The notes: generated by a model from the sequence alone, not told the origin. 64,000 nucleotides of DNA from Bradyrhizobium sp. LMTR 3 (GCF_001693485.1 NZ_MAXC01000053.1:124001-188000); one strand, 5' to 3'. Positions 7,290 to 16,322 are shown, counted from the first letter of the stretch. Made by a program: numbers and translations.

Positions 7290-9590
7290 ATGTCATCCCA
7301 TTCTGAAGATCTCCTTTCGGCGGCGCTGGCCTATCACCGGCTGCCGCGACCCGGTAAGCTCGAAATCCAGGCGATCAAGCCGCTCGTCAACCAGCGCGAC
7401 CTTGCGCTCGCCTATTCGCCCGGCGTTGCCGCCGCCTGCACCGAGATCGCCAAAGACCCCGCTGAGGTCGCCTCTCTGACGGCACGTGCCAATTTGGTTG
7501 CCGTGGTCAGTAATGGCAGCGCCGTGCTCGGCCTCGGCAATATCGGCCCGCTGGCGTCCAAGCCCGTGATGGAAGGCAAGGCGGTGCTGTTCAAGAAGTT
7601 CGCCGGCATCGACGTGTTCGACATCGAGATCAAGGCCGACACCATCGAGCGCGTGGTCGACACCGTGGCGGCGCTGGAGCCGACTTTCGGGGGCATCAAT
7701 CTCGAAGATATCCGCGGACCGGAATGCTTCGCAATCGAGGCGCAGCTGAAGGAGCGCATGAAGATCCCAGTCTTCCATGACGACCAGCACGGCACCGCCA
7801 TCATCGTGGGCGCTGCGATCGTCAACGCGCTGCTTCTCAACGGCAAGAAGCTGCCCGACGTGAAGATCGTCTGCTCCGGCGCCGGCGCGGCCGCGATCGC
7901 CTGTCTCAACCTGCTGGTGTCGATGGGTGCGCAGCGTAAGAACATCTGGGTCTGCGACATCGATGGCGTCGTCCATGAAGGCCGCAATACCTCGATGGAC
8001 CCCTGGAAGGCCGTCTATGCGCAGAACACTGATGCGCGGGTGCTCGCGGATGTCATTCCCGGTGCGGATATCTTCTTGGGGTTGTCAGCGCCAAACGTGC
8101 TGAGACCGGAAATGGTCAAGCAGATGGCCGACAAGCCGCTGGTGATGGCGCTCGCCAACCCGGTGCCGGAGATCATGCCGGACGAGGCCCGCAAAAGCCG
8201 TCCCGACGCGATGATCTGCACGGGACGTTCGGACTTCGCGAACCAAGTCAACAACGTCCTGTGCTTTCCCTTCATCTTCCGCGGCGCGCTCGATGTCGGC
8301 GCCACCGAAATCAACGAGGAGATGAAGCACGCGGCGGTCGATGCAATCGCGCAGCTTGCGCGCGATCCTCCGTCGGACGCGGTGGCTTCCGGTTTCGACA
8401 CCGGCGAGACGCAGGGCTTTGGGCCGGGATCGCTGATCCCGAGCCCGTTCGACCCGCGCCTGATCCTGCGCATCGCGCCGGCGGTGGCGAGGGCTGCGAT
8501 GGACTCCGGCGTCGCGACGCGGCCGATCAAGAATTTCGACGAATATCGCGCGCTGCTCGAGCGGTTTGCGTTCCGCTCCGGCCTCGTCATGAAGCCGATG
8601 TTCGCCAAGGCCAAGACGCAGCCGGTGCGCGTCATCTACGCCGAGGGCGAGGACGAGCGCGTGCTGCGCGCCACGCAAGTGGTCCTCGAGGAGAAGCTGG
8701 CGCGGGCGATCCTGGTGGGGCGGCCCTCGGTGGTCGAAGCCCGCATCAAACGGTTTGGCCTCTCGATGAAGGCGGGCGAGGATTTTGACCTTGTCAATCC
8801 TGAGGACGATCCGCGCTATCGCTCCTACGTGCAGTCCTATATTGACGTCGCAGGGCGCCACGGCGTCACGCCGGATGCGGCGCGCACGGTGGTGCGCACC
8901 AACAACACGGTGATCGCGGCCCTCGCTGTGGTGCGTGGGGAAGCCGACGCCATGCTGTGCGGCGTCGAGGGGCGGTACATGAGCCACCTGCGGCATGTGC
9001 GCGAGATCATCGGCTTCTTGCCGGGGACCAGCGATTATGCGGCGCTGGCGCTGATGATCACCAGCAAGGGCTCCTATTTCATCGCCGATACCCAGGTGCG
9101 GCCCAGCCCAAGCGCGGAGGAACTGGCGGAAATGGCCTCGCTGGCGGCGCTCCACGTCCAGCGCTTCAACTTCAAGCCGAAGGTCGCGTTCGTGTCGCAT
9201 TCCGACTTCGGCAGCTATGACACCGATTCCTCGCGCAAGATGCGCCGCGCCACCCAGCTTCTGAAAGAGAAGCACCCGGGGCTCGAGGCTGACGGCGAGA
9301 TGCAGGGCGACACCGCGCTGTCGGCCGCTGCACGACGGATGGTGCTGCCGCAATCGAGGTTGGACGGCGAGGCCAACATCCTGATCATGCCGACGCTGGA
9401 TGCTGCCAACATCGCCTATCAGACGGTAAAGGTCCTGGCGGATGCGCTTCCCGTGGGGCCGATCCTGATCGGTCCGGCGCGGCCGGCGCATATCCTAACG
9501 CCCGGGGTGACCGCGCGCGGCGTCCTCAACATGACGGCGGTCGCCGCGGTCGAGGCCCAGGAGCGCGCCGGCCGCTCGCAACTCGGCTAA
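7290..9590 (+). CDS. maeB: NAD(P)-dependent malic enzyme with C-terminal phosphotransacetylase-like domain
   Basis: The 766-residue protein decarboxylates malate to pyruvate, which in bacteroids feeds acetyl-CoA production from plant dicarboxylates. Residues 1 to about 430 are the malic enzyme part, with YSPGVAAACTEIAKDP, FKKFAGIDVFDIEI and the nucleotide-binding region KIVCSGAGAAAIACLNLL. Residues about 440-766 form the phosphate acetyl/butyryl transferase-like domain (VRVIYAEGEDERVLRA, LIMPTLDAANIAYQ). That two-domain layout and length match rhizobial Dme/Tme enzymes; sequence reading alone does not settle NAD versus NADP preference. It is divergent from nifD. The start ATG has a weak GAGAG upstream. 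No nif-type promoter was seen for it. Confidence 0.92.
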   Translation: MSSHSEDLLSAALAYHRLPRPGKLEIQAIKPLVNQRDLALAYSPGVAAACTEIAKDPAEVASLTARANLVAVVSNGSAVLGLGNIGPLASKPVMEGKAVLFKKFAGIDVFDIEIKADTIERVVDTVAALEPTFGGINLEDIRGPECFAIEAQLKERMKIPVFHDDQHGTAIIVGAAIVNALLLNGKKLPDVKIVCSGAGAAAIACLNLLVSMGAQRKNIWVCDIDGVVHEGRNTSMDPWKAVYAQNTDARVLADVIPGADIFLGLSAPNVLRPEMVKQMADKPLVMALANPVPEIMPDEARKSRPDAMICTGRSDFANQVNNVLCFPFIFRGALDVGATEINEEMKHAAVDAIAQLARDPPSDAVASGFDTGETQGFGPGSLIPSPFDPRLILRIAPAVARAAMDSGVATRPIKNFDEYRALLERFAFRSGLVMKPMFAKAKTQPVRVIYAEGEDERVLRATQVVLEEKLARAILVGRPSVVEARIKRFGLSMKAGEDFDLVNPEDDPRYRSYVQSYIDVAGRHGVTPDAARTVVRTNNTVIAALAVVRGEADAMLCGVEGRYMSHLRHVREIIGFLPGTSDYAALALMITSKGSYFIADTQVRPSPSAEELAEMASLAALHVQRFNFKPKVAFVSHSDFGSYDTDSSRKMRRATQLLKEKHPGLEADGEMQGDTALSAAARRMVLPQSRLDGEANILIMPTLDAANIAYQTVKVLADALPVGPILIGPARPAHILTPGVTARGVLNMTAVAAVEAQERAGRSQLG

Positions 9591-9689
9591 TTGAAGGCGG
9601 TCGCCTTCCGGGCGCAGACGGATTCGATTTGATGGCGGAGAGCGGAACGACCATAAACGTTCCGCTCTTCCCGCGTCCGCACTGCAGTC

Positions 9690-10141
9690 AGGTCCACCAG
9701 CCAGCGTTCGTTACCTTCGGGCGAGTTCTGTGCTGTTCATCTACGCGGGGGCGACGAAGCTGTTCGGCATACAGCAGACCGCCGATCTCATCGCGACCAA
9801 ATTTTCAATTCCCGAGGCGTTCGCGTCCTACACCGCGCCGCTTGAGAGCGCGACCGGAATGCCGACGCCGCAAGTTCTGGCGGTTGTGGTCGATTCGCTC
9901 GAACTCCTCGCGGCGCTGGTGATCGCGTTGAACTTTGGTGCGCGCTTCTTTCTGTTTGTCTCGGTCCTCCATGTCGGGATCTCGACTTGTTATTTGTACG
10001 ACTTCCGGAATCAGCCGGGGCACGGCAACGCAGGATGCTGGTCGATGTCTTGAAGAACCTCGCGACCATCGGCGCGTTGTTCATGATCGCAAGCTATGAC
10101 CGCCGCCGGAAGAATGTCGAGGCAGCCTACGGGGACGTGTA
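9690..10141 (+). pseudogene. DoxX-family membrane protein, frameshifted
   Basis: Three reading frames must be joined to recover one DoxX-like protein. A first piece reads FVTFGRVL (about 9703-9730). The main piece, readable from a GTG at 9730, reads LFIYAGATKLFGIQ through LHVGISTCYLYDF, and a third piece starting near 10033 reads MLVDVLKNLATIGALFMIAS. In intact DoxX proteins these parts follow one another (first membrane segment with the AGATKLFG motif, conserved central helices, last helix). So there appear to be frameshifts near 9727 and near 10015. A pseudogene is the best reading; a sequencing error could give the same picture. Confidence 0.75.
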
Positions 10142-10446
10142 GGCCCCGCGGCTCTTGGTTTCGCGCGACAGGCAGATGGCGAGCGAGGATCGGCAGGCCA
10201 CCGCGCCCAATTGGGGCGCTGCCGTGCTCAGATCAAACTTGAGGACGAGCCCCCTGCTGCACAACGTTGCAGCATCTACCCCAGATCTTTGTCCCTCTCG
10301 CGCCATTGTTGCCGGGAGACCACACATGCGGGTGCGCGAGAGATGGTCGGCTCGATCAGCGCATCAAGGCGCGTCACGGTGAACGGTGGTCCGCCTTCGG
10401 AAATGGTTCGGTCGGCGGCATACCGGTCAATTCGGGCGGCACGCGC
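10142..10446. other. Intergenic stretch without recognisable gene
   Basis: About 300 bases after the DoxX remnant. No open frame with a plausible ribosome site or family resemblance was seen. Confidence 0.4.
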
Positions 10447-10562
10447 GGGCAGGCTCTCGATCATGATGCGACTAGATGGAATTCGCATCATGATCCCATG
10501 TCTTTGTTTGAGCAGGATCTTTCGGAAAACCGGTTTGCACTTTTCCGGATCATGATCTAGGC
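10447..10562. repeat. Dispersed palindromic intergenic repeat of Bradyrhizobium type
   Basis: The stretch contains GATCATGATGCG and CGCATCATGATC as an inverted pair. It is followed by GAGCAGGATCTTTCGGAAAA, CCGGTTTGCACTTTTCCGGA and TCATGATC. The AGGATCTTTCGGAAAACCGG/ACTTTTCCGGATCATG arrangement resembles short dispersed repeats I remember from intergenic regions of Bradyrhizobium genomes. It is non-coding and sits between the DoxX remnant and sufS. No second copy was found in this window. Confidence 0.65.
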
Positions 10563-10873
10563 TTAATCCCTCGATTCCACCGAGAGATCCGCCCTCTCGC
10601 CGAGACGAATCATCCCGTGAGCGCGACTGATGATGAAGACGGCCCGCGCTATGAACCCAAGGGCGTAGTACAGATCTGCCGCACGGTTCGAGTCTCGCCC
10701 GCAAAGACCAGCGGCTCACCAACATCCTTGGGCGGATCCAGGCGCCGTTCTTAATCAGCGTAAAGTAGCGGACCCACTCGCCCGGCGGAAGTCCTGCGAT
10801 ACAATGCTTAGCGCATTGCTGCGGCAACTCGCGTATACACGCGCGCCTCATGGTCCGGGGCCAGCCCCTTCGC
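10563..10873. other. Region downstream of sufS without clear gene
   Basis: About 310 bases between the repeat and the sufS stop. A minus-strand frame is open through here but begins inside sufS, has no ribosome site of its own and resembles nothing I know. No sufE or sufT follows sufS. Confidence 0.4.
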
Positions 10874-12121
10874 TCATGAGAACAGCTCCTGCGCCTTGAT
10901 AAGCGCGCCCGCCAGCACATCGATGTCTTCATGGGTGTTGTAGAGAGCGAACGAAGCGCGGCAGGTCGCTGGCACGCCAAAACGTTCGTGCAGCGGCATC
11001 GCGCAATGGGTACCGGCGCGCACCGCCACGCCTGCGCGATCGATGACGGTGGCAAAATCGTGTGCATGCGCGACTTTTATTTCGAAGGAGATGATCGCGC
11101 CCTTCTCAGCCGCCGTTCCGATAATACGTAGGGAGTTGATGCCCCGCAGCTTCTTCTGCGCGTAAGCGAGCAGTGCGCTTTCGTGCTTGTGGATCTGTGC
11201 CTTTCCTATTGAATTGATATAGTCCACAGCCGCGCCCAGACCGATCGCCTCGACGATCGGAGGCGTGCCAGCCTCGAACCGGTGAGGCGGATCACCGTAG
11301 GTGACGCCGCCACGCGAGACCTCGCGGATCATCTCGCCGCCACCATTGAACGGCGGCATCGACGCCAGATGCGCATACTTACCGTAAAGCACGCCGATGC
11401 CGGTCGGCCCATATAGTTTGTGGCTCGTCATCACGTAAAAATCGCAATCAATATCGCGGACATCAACATCCAGATGAACGCAGGCTTGCGAGCCGTCGAC
11501 CAACACCGCGATGCCACGTGCATGCGCGATCCTCACGATTTCCTTCACCGGCAACACGGTGCCGAGCACGTTGGACATCTGCGTGATCGCAACCATTTTG
11601 GTGCGCTCGGTCAGAAGCCGCTCGAACTCCTCGAGGAGGAAATTGCCCTCCCCGTCCACTGGCGCCCATTTGATGACAGCGCCATAGCGTTCCCTTAGAA
11701 AATGCCATGGCACGATGTTGGCGTGGTGCTCCATGATCGAGAGAACGATCTCATCACCCGCTGTAATGCGCTCGCGGCCGAAAGTCTGGGCGACCAGATT
11801 GATCGCCTCGGTGGCGCTACGAGTAAAGATGATCTCCTCGGTGCCGCGCGCGTTGACGAACTGCGCCACCTTCCCGCGGGCGCCCTCATAGGCGTCGGTC
11901 GCGGCGTTGGCCAGATAATGCAGGCCGCGATGCACGTTGGCATATTCGGACGTGTAAGCCTGCATCATGCGATCGAGCACCGCCTTTGGCTTCTGCGCCG
12001 AGGCGGCATTGTCGAGATAGACCAGCGGTTTGCCATAGATCTTCATCGCCAGCGCGGGAAAATCCTCCCGCACACGGTGGACGTCGTAGGCGCCATTCTT
12101 GACCGCTGGATGCTGCGTCAT
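10874..12121 (-). CDS. sufS: SufS-type cysteine desulfurase
   Basis: SufS (415 residues) is a PLP-dependent group II cysteine desulfurase that supplies persulfide sulfur for Fe-S cluster assembly on SufBCD. The PLP lysine lies in MTSHKLYGPTGIG and the catalytic cysteine in VRAGTHCAMPL, which is the SufS/CsdA form of the active-site loop. Other family segments are YLDNAASAQKP, IMEHHANIVPW and GSQACVHLDVDV. The start was set at the ATG of MTQHPAVKNG because it overlaps the sufD stop in an ATGA junction; a longer frame starts 18 bases upstream. It is the last gene of the frxA-suf operon, and no sufE partner is visible. Confidence 0.95.
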   Translation of the reverse strand: MTQHPAVKNGAYDVHRVREDFPALAMKIYGKPLVYLDNAASAQKPKAVLDRMMQAYTSEYANVHRGLHYLANAATDAYEGARGKVAQFVNARGTEEIIFTRSATEAINLVAQTFGRERITAGDEIVLSIMEHHANIVPWHFLRERYGAVIKWAPVDGEGNFLLEEFERLLTERTKMVAITQMSNVLGTVLPVKEIVRIAHARGIAVLVDGSQACVHLDVDVRDIDCDFYVMTSHKLYGPTGIGVLYGKYAHLASMPPFNGGGEMIREVSRGGVTYGDPPHRFEAGTPPIVEAIGLGAAVDYINSIGKAQIHKHESALLAYAQKKLRGINSLRIIGTAAEKGAIISFEIKVAHAHDFATVIDRAGVAVRAGTHCAMPLHERFGVPATCRASFALYNTHEDIDVLAGALIKAQELFS

Positions 12122-13446
12122 GCCCGTGCCTCCAGCCAACGCCGCGCCGCCGCAATCGCGACTTCACGCAGATCGTCACTAGCGATCGATTCAATCGCCT
12201 CGCCGACAAACGCCTGGATCAGCAGCGCCTGGGCTTCCTTCTCCGGAAGGCCGCGGGCGCGCATATAGAACAACAGGCTCTCGTCGAGCGCGCCGGTGGT
12301 CGCGCCATGGCCGCAGGTGACGTCGTCGGCGAAGATTTCGAGTTCCGGCTTGTTATTGGCCTCGGCCTCGTCGGAGAGCAGCAGCGCCCGCGTCATCATC
12401 TTGGCGTCGGTCTTCTGCGCATCGGGACGTACGATGATGCGACCCTGGAACACCGAATGAGCGCGGTCGTCGACCACGGCGCGGAACACCTCGCGGCTGG
12501 CGCAGTGTGGCACAGCGTGATCCAAGAATAGCGTCGTGTCGGCGTGCTGGCGGCCGTTGAGCAGATTGACGCCGTTGGTCTCGACCCGGGAATGTTCTCC
12601 GGCGAACGCAATTGTCGCCTGGTAGCGGCTGACGGCGCCGCCCGAGGTCATGCCAAAAGTGTTGAAATATGTATGCGCGCCCAGCGTCACCGTGGCGGAG
12701 GAGATGTTGAAGGCGTCACGGCTGTCCTCGACCAGCCTGATCTGGTCGAGCCGCGAATTATCGCCGATCGCGACAACGAGCGAATCGTGCGCCTGATAGG
12801 CCTTGGCGCCATCGGCCGCGATGTAGCTTTCGACCAGCGTAACGCCGGCATCCTTGCCAAGGCGCAGCAGGGACCGCGTAAACATCGCCGCCGGCGCAGA
12901 CCCGCTGGCGACATGAATGATATGCAGCGGCTGCTTCAGCACGACGCCGTCAGCGAGTTCGACCACCACGCCGTCGGTCATCATCGCGCTGTTGAGCGCT
13001 ACCATCGGATTGGCGTTGTCGGGCGAGAGGAGCTGCGCCTGCAGCGCCGCGTCGCCGGCTTCCAGCACATCGCGCAGCGTGCGGACGGTAAGGCCCTTCT
13101 CCAGACCACCGACTTCGGAAAGTTTTGGCACGAACACGCCATCGACCAGCACGAGCGGACGCGCGCCCTTGATCGCCTGCAGCTTTACGGCCGCGGCAGC
13201 GCGTTTCAGCGCGGCAGCGTCCGGCGCATCGGCCAGCGGCAGCACTTCGCGCATCAGCGCGCGGAGATCGGTATACTTCCAGTCTTCGATCCGGCGATGC
13301 GGCAGGCCTGTGCGTTCGTAGGCTTCGAAGGCAGCGCTTCGCGCCTCGGCCACCTTGCCGACACCGGGCAGCCGGTCGCGCGCGACCGCAAAGCTGTCGC
13401 TCAGCGCGCGTCCGGTTTCGTTCTTTGCCAAAACCAGGTTCATCAC
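12118..13446 (-). CDS. sufD: SufD, Fe-S cluster assembly scaffold subunit
   Basis: SufD (442 residues) forms the SufB-SufC2-SufD complex needed for scaffold function and iron acquisition. The C-terminal half has the SufB/SufD beta-helix signature: VFQGRIIVRPDAQKTDA, ADDVTCGHGATTGALDE and LLFYMRARGLPEKEA. The N terminus contains RTGLPHRRIEDWKYTDLR, typical of SufD. It starts 14 bases after sufC and its stop overlaps sufS. Length is usual for alphaproteobacterial SufD. Confidence 0.95.
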   Translation of the reverse strand: MMNLVLAKNETGRALSDSFAVARDRLPGVGKVAEARSAAFEAYERTGLPHRRIEDWKYTDLRALMREVLPLADAPDAAALKRAAAAVKLQAIKGARPLVLVDGVFVPKLSEVGGLEKGLTVRTLRDVLEAGDAALQAQLLSPDNANPMVALNSAMMTDGVVVELADGVVLKQPLHIIHVASGSAPAAMFTRSLLRLGKDAGVTLVESYIAADGAKAYQAHDSLVVAIGDNSRLDQIRLVEDSRDAFNISSATVTLGAHTYFNTFGMTSGGAVSRYQATIAFAGEHSRVETNGVNLLNGRQHADTTLFLDHAVPHCASREVFRAVVDDRAHSVFQGRIIVRPDAQKTDAKMMTRALLLSDEAEANNKPELEIFADDVTCGHGATTGALDESLLFYMRARGLPEKEAQALLIQAFVGEAIESIASDDLREVAIAAARRWLEARA

Positions 13447-13460
13447 AAATCCGCTTTGCG

Positions 13461-14216
13461 TCAGGCCGCGTCGTCGAACTGGGTGTAGCCGGAAGCCTCG
13501 AGCTCCAGAGCCAGATCCTTGCCGCCGCTTTTCACCACCCTGCCCCTCGACATCACGTGCACGAAATCAGGCACGATGTAGTTGAGGAGCCGCTGGTAGT
13601 GCGTGATGACCACCATGGCACGCTCCGGCGAACGCAGCGCGTTGACGCCATCGGCTGCGATCCGGAGCGCGTCGATATCGAGGCCGGAATCCATTTCATC
13701 CAAAATGCAGACGGCCGGCTCGAACAGCGCCATCTGCAGAATCTCGTTGCGCTTCTTCTCGCCGCCGGAGAAGCCGACATTGACGCCGCGCTTGAGCATG
13801 TCCTGCGGGATGTTGAGCGACTTTGCGACCTCGCGGACCTTCTTGAGAAACTCCGGAGACGAAAGCTGACTCTGGCCGCGCGCCTTGCGCTGCGCGTTCA
13901 ACGCCGTGTGCAGGAAATTCCAGGTGGTGACGCCGGGAATCTCGACCGGATACTGGAACGCCAGGAACACGCCCTTCGCGGCGCGCTCGTCCGGCTCCAT
14001 CTCCAGGAGGTCCTCGCCCCTGAACAGGATCTGGCCATCGGTGACTTCATAGCCCGGCTTGCCGGCGATGACATGGCTCAGCGTCGACTTGCCGGAGCCG
14101 TTCGGCCCCATGATCGCATGCACCTCGCCCGGGTTCACTGTCAGCGTCAGCCCATGGAGAATTTCGCGCTCCTCGACACGAACCTTCAGATCTTTGACTT
14201 CAAGCAACGCAGTCAT
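13461..14216 (-). CDS. sufC: SufC, ABC-type ATPase of Fe-S assembly
   Basis: SufC (251 residues) is a soluble ABC ATPase that drives conformational changes in SufBCD. The Walker A motif is GPNGSGKST, the signature region reads GFSGGEKKRNEILQ and the Walker B is CILDEMDSGLDIDAL, as in SufC. The frame is open up to 14261, but the ATG at 14216 (MTALLEVKDLKV) has a good AAGGAAAG ribosome site and gives the family length. It lies 28 bases downstream of a small membrane-type ORF and precedes sufD. Confidence 0.96.
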   Translation of the reverse strand: MTALLEVKDLKVRVEEREILHGLTLTVNPGEVHAIMGPNGSGKSTLSHVIAGKPGYEVTDGQILFRGEDLLEMEPDERAAKGVFLAFQYPVEIPGVTTWNFLHTALNAQRKARGQSQLSSPEFLKKVREVAKSLNIPQDMLKRGVNVGFSGGEKKRNEILQMALFEPAVCILDEMDSGLDIDALRIAADGVNALRSPERAMVVITHYQRLLNYIVPDFVHVMSRGRVVKSGGKDLALELEASGYTQFDDAA

Positions 14217-14244
14217 TTTCTTTCCTTGGCCTACAACGCCCGAA

Positions 14245-14433
14245 TTAGAGCCGGAAAACAAAACCAGACGAAAAATCCCAGAGCCCCGCCGCCGGCGGCC
14301 AACTTGCCGTATTCGTTACATCAACCCATCCTGCCAAGCCGCCGATCAGGGCCGCAAATGCCCCAGCGATCGCAACACATAAGAAGATCGCAAGTGGCGC
14401 AAAACGAACAAATGCGAAGATGTTGCTGATCAT
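14245..14433 (-). CDS. Small hydrophobic protein between sufB and sufC
   Basis: A 62-codon frame that starts 5 bases after the sufB stop and ends 28 bases before sufC. Residues about 8-35 (FVRFAPLAIFLCVAIAGAFA and onward) are hydrophobic enough for one membrane helix; the rest is unremarkable. There is no strong ribosome site, so it would depend on coupling to sufB. I do not recognise a family. Its fit into an otherwise tightly packed operon is the main argument that it is translated. Confidence 0.45.
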   Translation of the reverse strand: MISNIFAFVRFAPLAIFLCVAIAGAFAALIGGLAGWVDVTNTASWPPAAGLWDFSSGFVFRL

Positions 14434-14438
14434 CTGGC

Positions 14439-15938
14439 TTAACCGACGCTGCCCTCCAGCGAGATCGAGATCAGCTTCTGCGCCTCAACCGCGAACTCCA
14501 TCGGCAGTTGCTGCAGCACGTCCTTCACGAACCCGTTGACCACGAGTCCGACGGATTCTTCCTGCGAGAGGCCGCGCTGGGTGCAATAGAACAGCACGTC
14601 CTCGGAGATCTTTGACGTCGTCGCCTCGTGCTCGAAGGTCGCGGACGAGTTCTTCGCCTCGACGTAAGGCACGGTGTGCGCGCCGCATTTGTCGCCAATC
14701 AGGAGCGAGTCGCAGGCCGTATAATTCCGTGCGCCGGTCGCCTTGCGATGGGCGGTGACGAGGCCGCGATAGGTACTTTGCGATTTGCCCGCCGCGATGC
14801 CCTTGGAGATGATCCGGCTCGACGTGTTCTTGCCGAAGTGGATCATCTTGGTGCCGCTATCGACCTGCTGATGACCATTCGAGATCGCGATCGAATAGAA
14901 CTCGCCGCGCGAATTGTCGCCGCGCAGGATACAGCTCGGATATTTCCAGGTGATCGCCGACCCGGTCTCGACTTGGGTCCAGGAAATCTTCGAATGGTTG
15001 CCGAGGCAGTCGCCACGCTTGGTGACGAAATTGTAGATGCCGCCTAGACCTTCGGAATTGCCGGGGTACCAGTTCTGCACGGTCGAATATTTGATCTCGG
15101 CGTCGTCGAGCGCGACGAGTTCAACGACCGCTGCATGCAACTGATTTTCGTCGCGCTGCGGCGCGGTGCAGCCTTCCAGATAGCTGACGTAGGAACCCTT
15201 GTCGGCGATGATCAGCGTCCGCTCGAACTGGCCGGTGTTGCGCTCGTTGATGCGGAAATAGGTCGACAGCTCCATCGGGCAGCGCACGCCCGGCGGCACG
15301 TAGACGAACGAGCCGTCCGAGAATACCGCCGAGTTCAGCGTCGCGAAGTAATTGTCCGAGGTCGGCACGACCGATCCGAGATACTGCTTCACCAGCTCGG
15401 GGTGTTCGCGGATCGCCTCCGAGATCGGCATGAAGATCACGCCGGCCGCCTTCAGCTCCTTCTGGAAGGTGGTCGCCACCGAAACCGAGTCGAACACCGC
15501 GTCGACCGCGATCTTGCGGTTGGCCGACGGCTCCCCACCGGGCGGGGGCTCGACACCTTCGAGAATGGCGACTTCGCGCAAGGGAATGCCAAGCTTCTCG
15601 TAGGTCTTGAGGATTTCGGGATCGATTTCATCGATCGAGGACAGCGTCTTCTTCGGCTTCGGTGCCGCGTAGTAATAGATGTCCTGGTAGTCGATCTTGG
15701 GATAGTTGACGCGCGCCCAGGTCGGCTCGGTCATGGTCAGCCAGCGCCGATAGGCCTCCAGACGCCATTCCAGCATCCAGGCCGGCTCGTTCTTCTTCGC
15801 GGAAATGAAGCGCACGGTGTCTTCCGAGAGCCCCTTGGGCGACTTCTCGGATTCGATAAGAGTCTCAAACCCATATCGATACTGGTCGACGTCGATCGAG
15901 CGCACCCGGTCGGCCGTGTCTTTTACGGCTGCTACCAT
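14439..15938 (-). CDS. sufB: SufB, Fe-S cluster assembly scaffold
   Basis: SufB (499 residues from the chosen start) is the scaffold on which the SUF system assembles Fe-S clusters. Diagnostic segments are KKNEPAWMLEWR, YLEGCTAPQRDENQLHA, SRGEFYSIAISNGHQQ and ARNYTACDSLLIGDKCGAHT, all typical of SufB including the conserved C-terminal cysteine region. The frame extends upstream to 15977. The ATG at 15938 (MVAAVKDTADRVRSID) is preferred because it overlaps the stop of the preceding small ORF and has GGCGGAGCGG upstream. Third gene of the frxA operon, so probably co-regulated with nitrogen fixation. Confidence 0.96.
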   Translation of the reverse strand: MVAAVKDTADRVRSIDVDQYRYGFETLIESEKSPKGLSEDTVRFISAKKNEPAWMLEWRLEAYRRWLTMTEPTWARVNYPKIDYQDIYYYAAPKPKKTLSSIDEIDPEILKTYEKLGIPLREVAILEGVEPPPGGEPSANRKIAVDAVFDSVSVATTFQKELKAAGVIFMPISEAIREHPELVKQYLGSVVPTSDNYFATLNSAVFSDGSFVYVPPGVRCPMELSTYFRINERNTGQFERTLIIADKGSYVSYLEGCTAPQRDENQLHAAVVELVALDDAEIKYSTVQNWYPGNSEGLGGIYNFVTKRGDCLGNHSKISWTQVETGSAITWKYPSCILRGDNSRGEFYSIAISNGHQQVDSGTKMIHFGKNTSSRIISKGIAAGKSQSTYRGLVTAHRKATGARNYTACDSLLIGDKCGAHTVPYVEAKNSSATFEHEATTSKISEDVLFYCTQRGLSQEESVGLVVNGFVKDVLQQLPMEFAVEAQKLISISLEGSVG

Positions 15939-16117
15939 TGTCCGCTCCGCCGCTCGCGCAAGGACAACTCCGACCATGTCCGACGACGGCGGCGGCGCGC
16001 CCCCTTCACCGCATGGGCGATCGCGTAAGTCACACGCAGCTCGCGGCCAACCAGGCCGCTAATCAGAAACGCCGCCGATAGTGTTTCAATCTTGCTGCGC
16101 GCAGCGGACCCGCTCAT
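15932..16117 (-). CDS. Small ORF translationally linked to frxA and sufB
   Basis: A 61-residue frame, MSGSAARSKIETLSAAFLIS onward, preceded by an excellent ribosome site: the frxA stop is embedded in TAAGGAGCGGCCGATG. Its stop (15932-15934) overlaps the sufB start by a few bases. The middle part has a hydrophobic stretch and the C terminus is very basic (KGARRRRRRTW). I do not recognise a family. The strong Shine-Dalgarno sequence and gapless fit between two conserved genes argue that it is translated, either for its product or to couple sufB to frxA. Confidence 0.6.
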   Translation of the reverse strand: MSGSAARSKIETLSAAFLISGLVGRELRVTYAIAHAVKGARRRRRRTWSELSLRERRSGQW

Positions 16118-16127
16118 CGGCCGCTCC

Positions 16128-16322
16128 TTATGCCTGCACGCACGTGCCGGGCACCGGGCAGATAACGGCGCATTGCGGCGTGTCGCAATGCTCCTCGCAT
16201 TGGGTGCACTTCTTCGGATCAATTACATATATGTCGTTCTTGAGGCTGATTGCTGCGTTCGGGCATTCGAACTCACATGCGCCGCAGACGGTGCACTGGG
16301 AGGCGATTATCTTGTAGGCCAT
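16128..16322 (-). CDS. frxA: 2[4Fe-4S] ferredoxin, FrxA/FdxN type
   Basis: This 64-residue bacterial ferredoxin starts MAYKIIASQCTVCGACEFEC, giving the first C-x2-C-x2-C-x3-C cluster motif. The second motif, CTQCEEHCDTPQCAVICPVP, has the expanded spacing characteristic of nif-associated FdxN/FrxA ferredoxins. Such ferredoxins are linked to nitrogenase electron supply or NifB-dependent cofactor synthesis and usually sit after nifB. Here it heads an operon with sufBCDS, lies about 200 bases downstream of a nifA pseudogene, and has NifA-type sites upstream. The symbol is by family resemblance; fdxN would serve equally. Confidence 0.92.
   Translation of the reverse strand: MAYKIIASQCTVCGACEFECPNAAISLKNDIYVIDPKKCTQCEEHCDTPQCAVICPVPGTCVQA

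Noticed and set aside
10276..11067. 263-codon minus-strand frame overlapping sufS end
   Set aside because: Starts inside sufS in another frame and runs through the dispersed repeat; no family resemblance.
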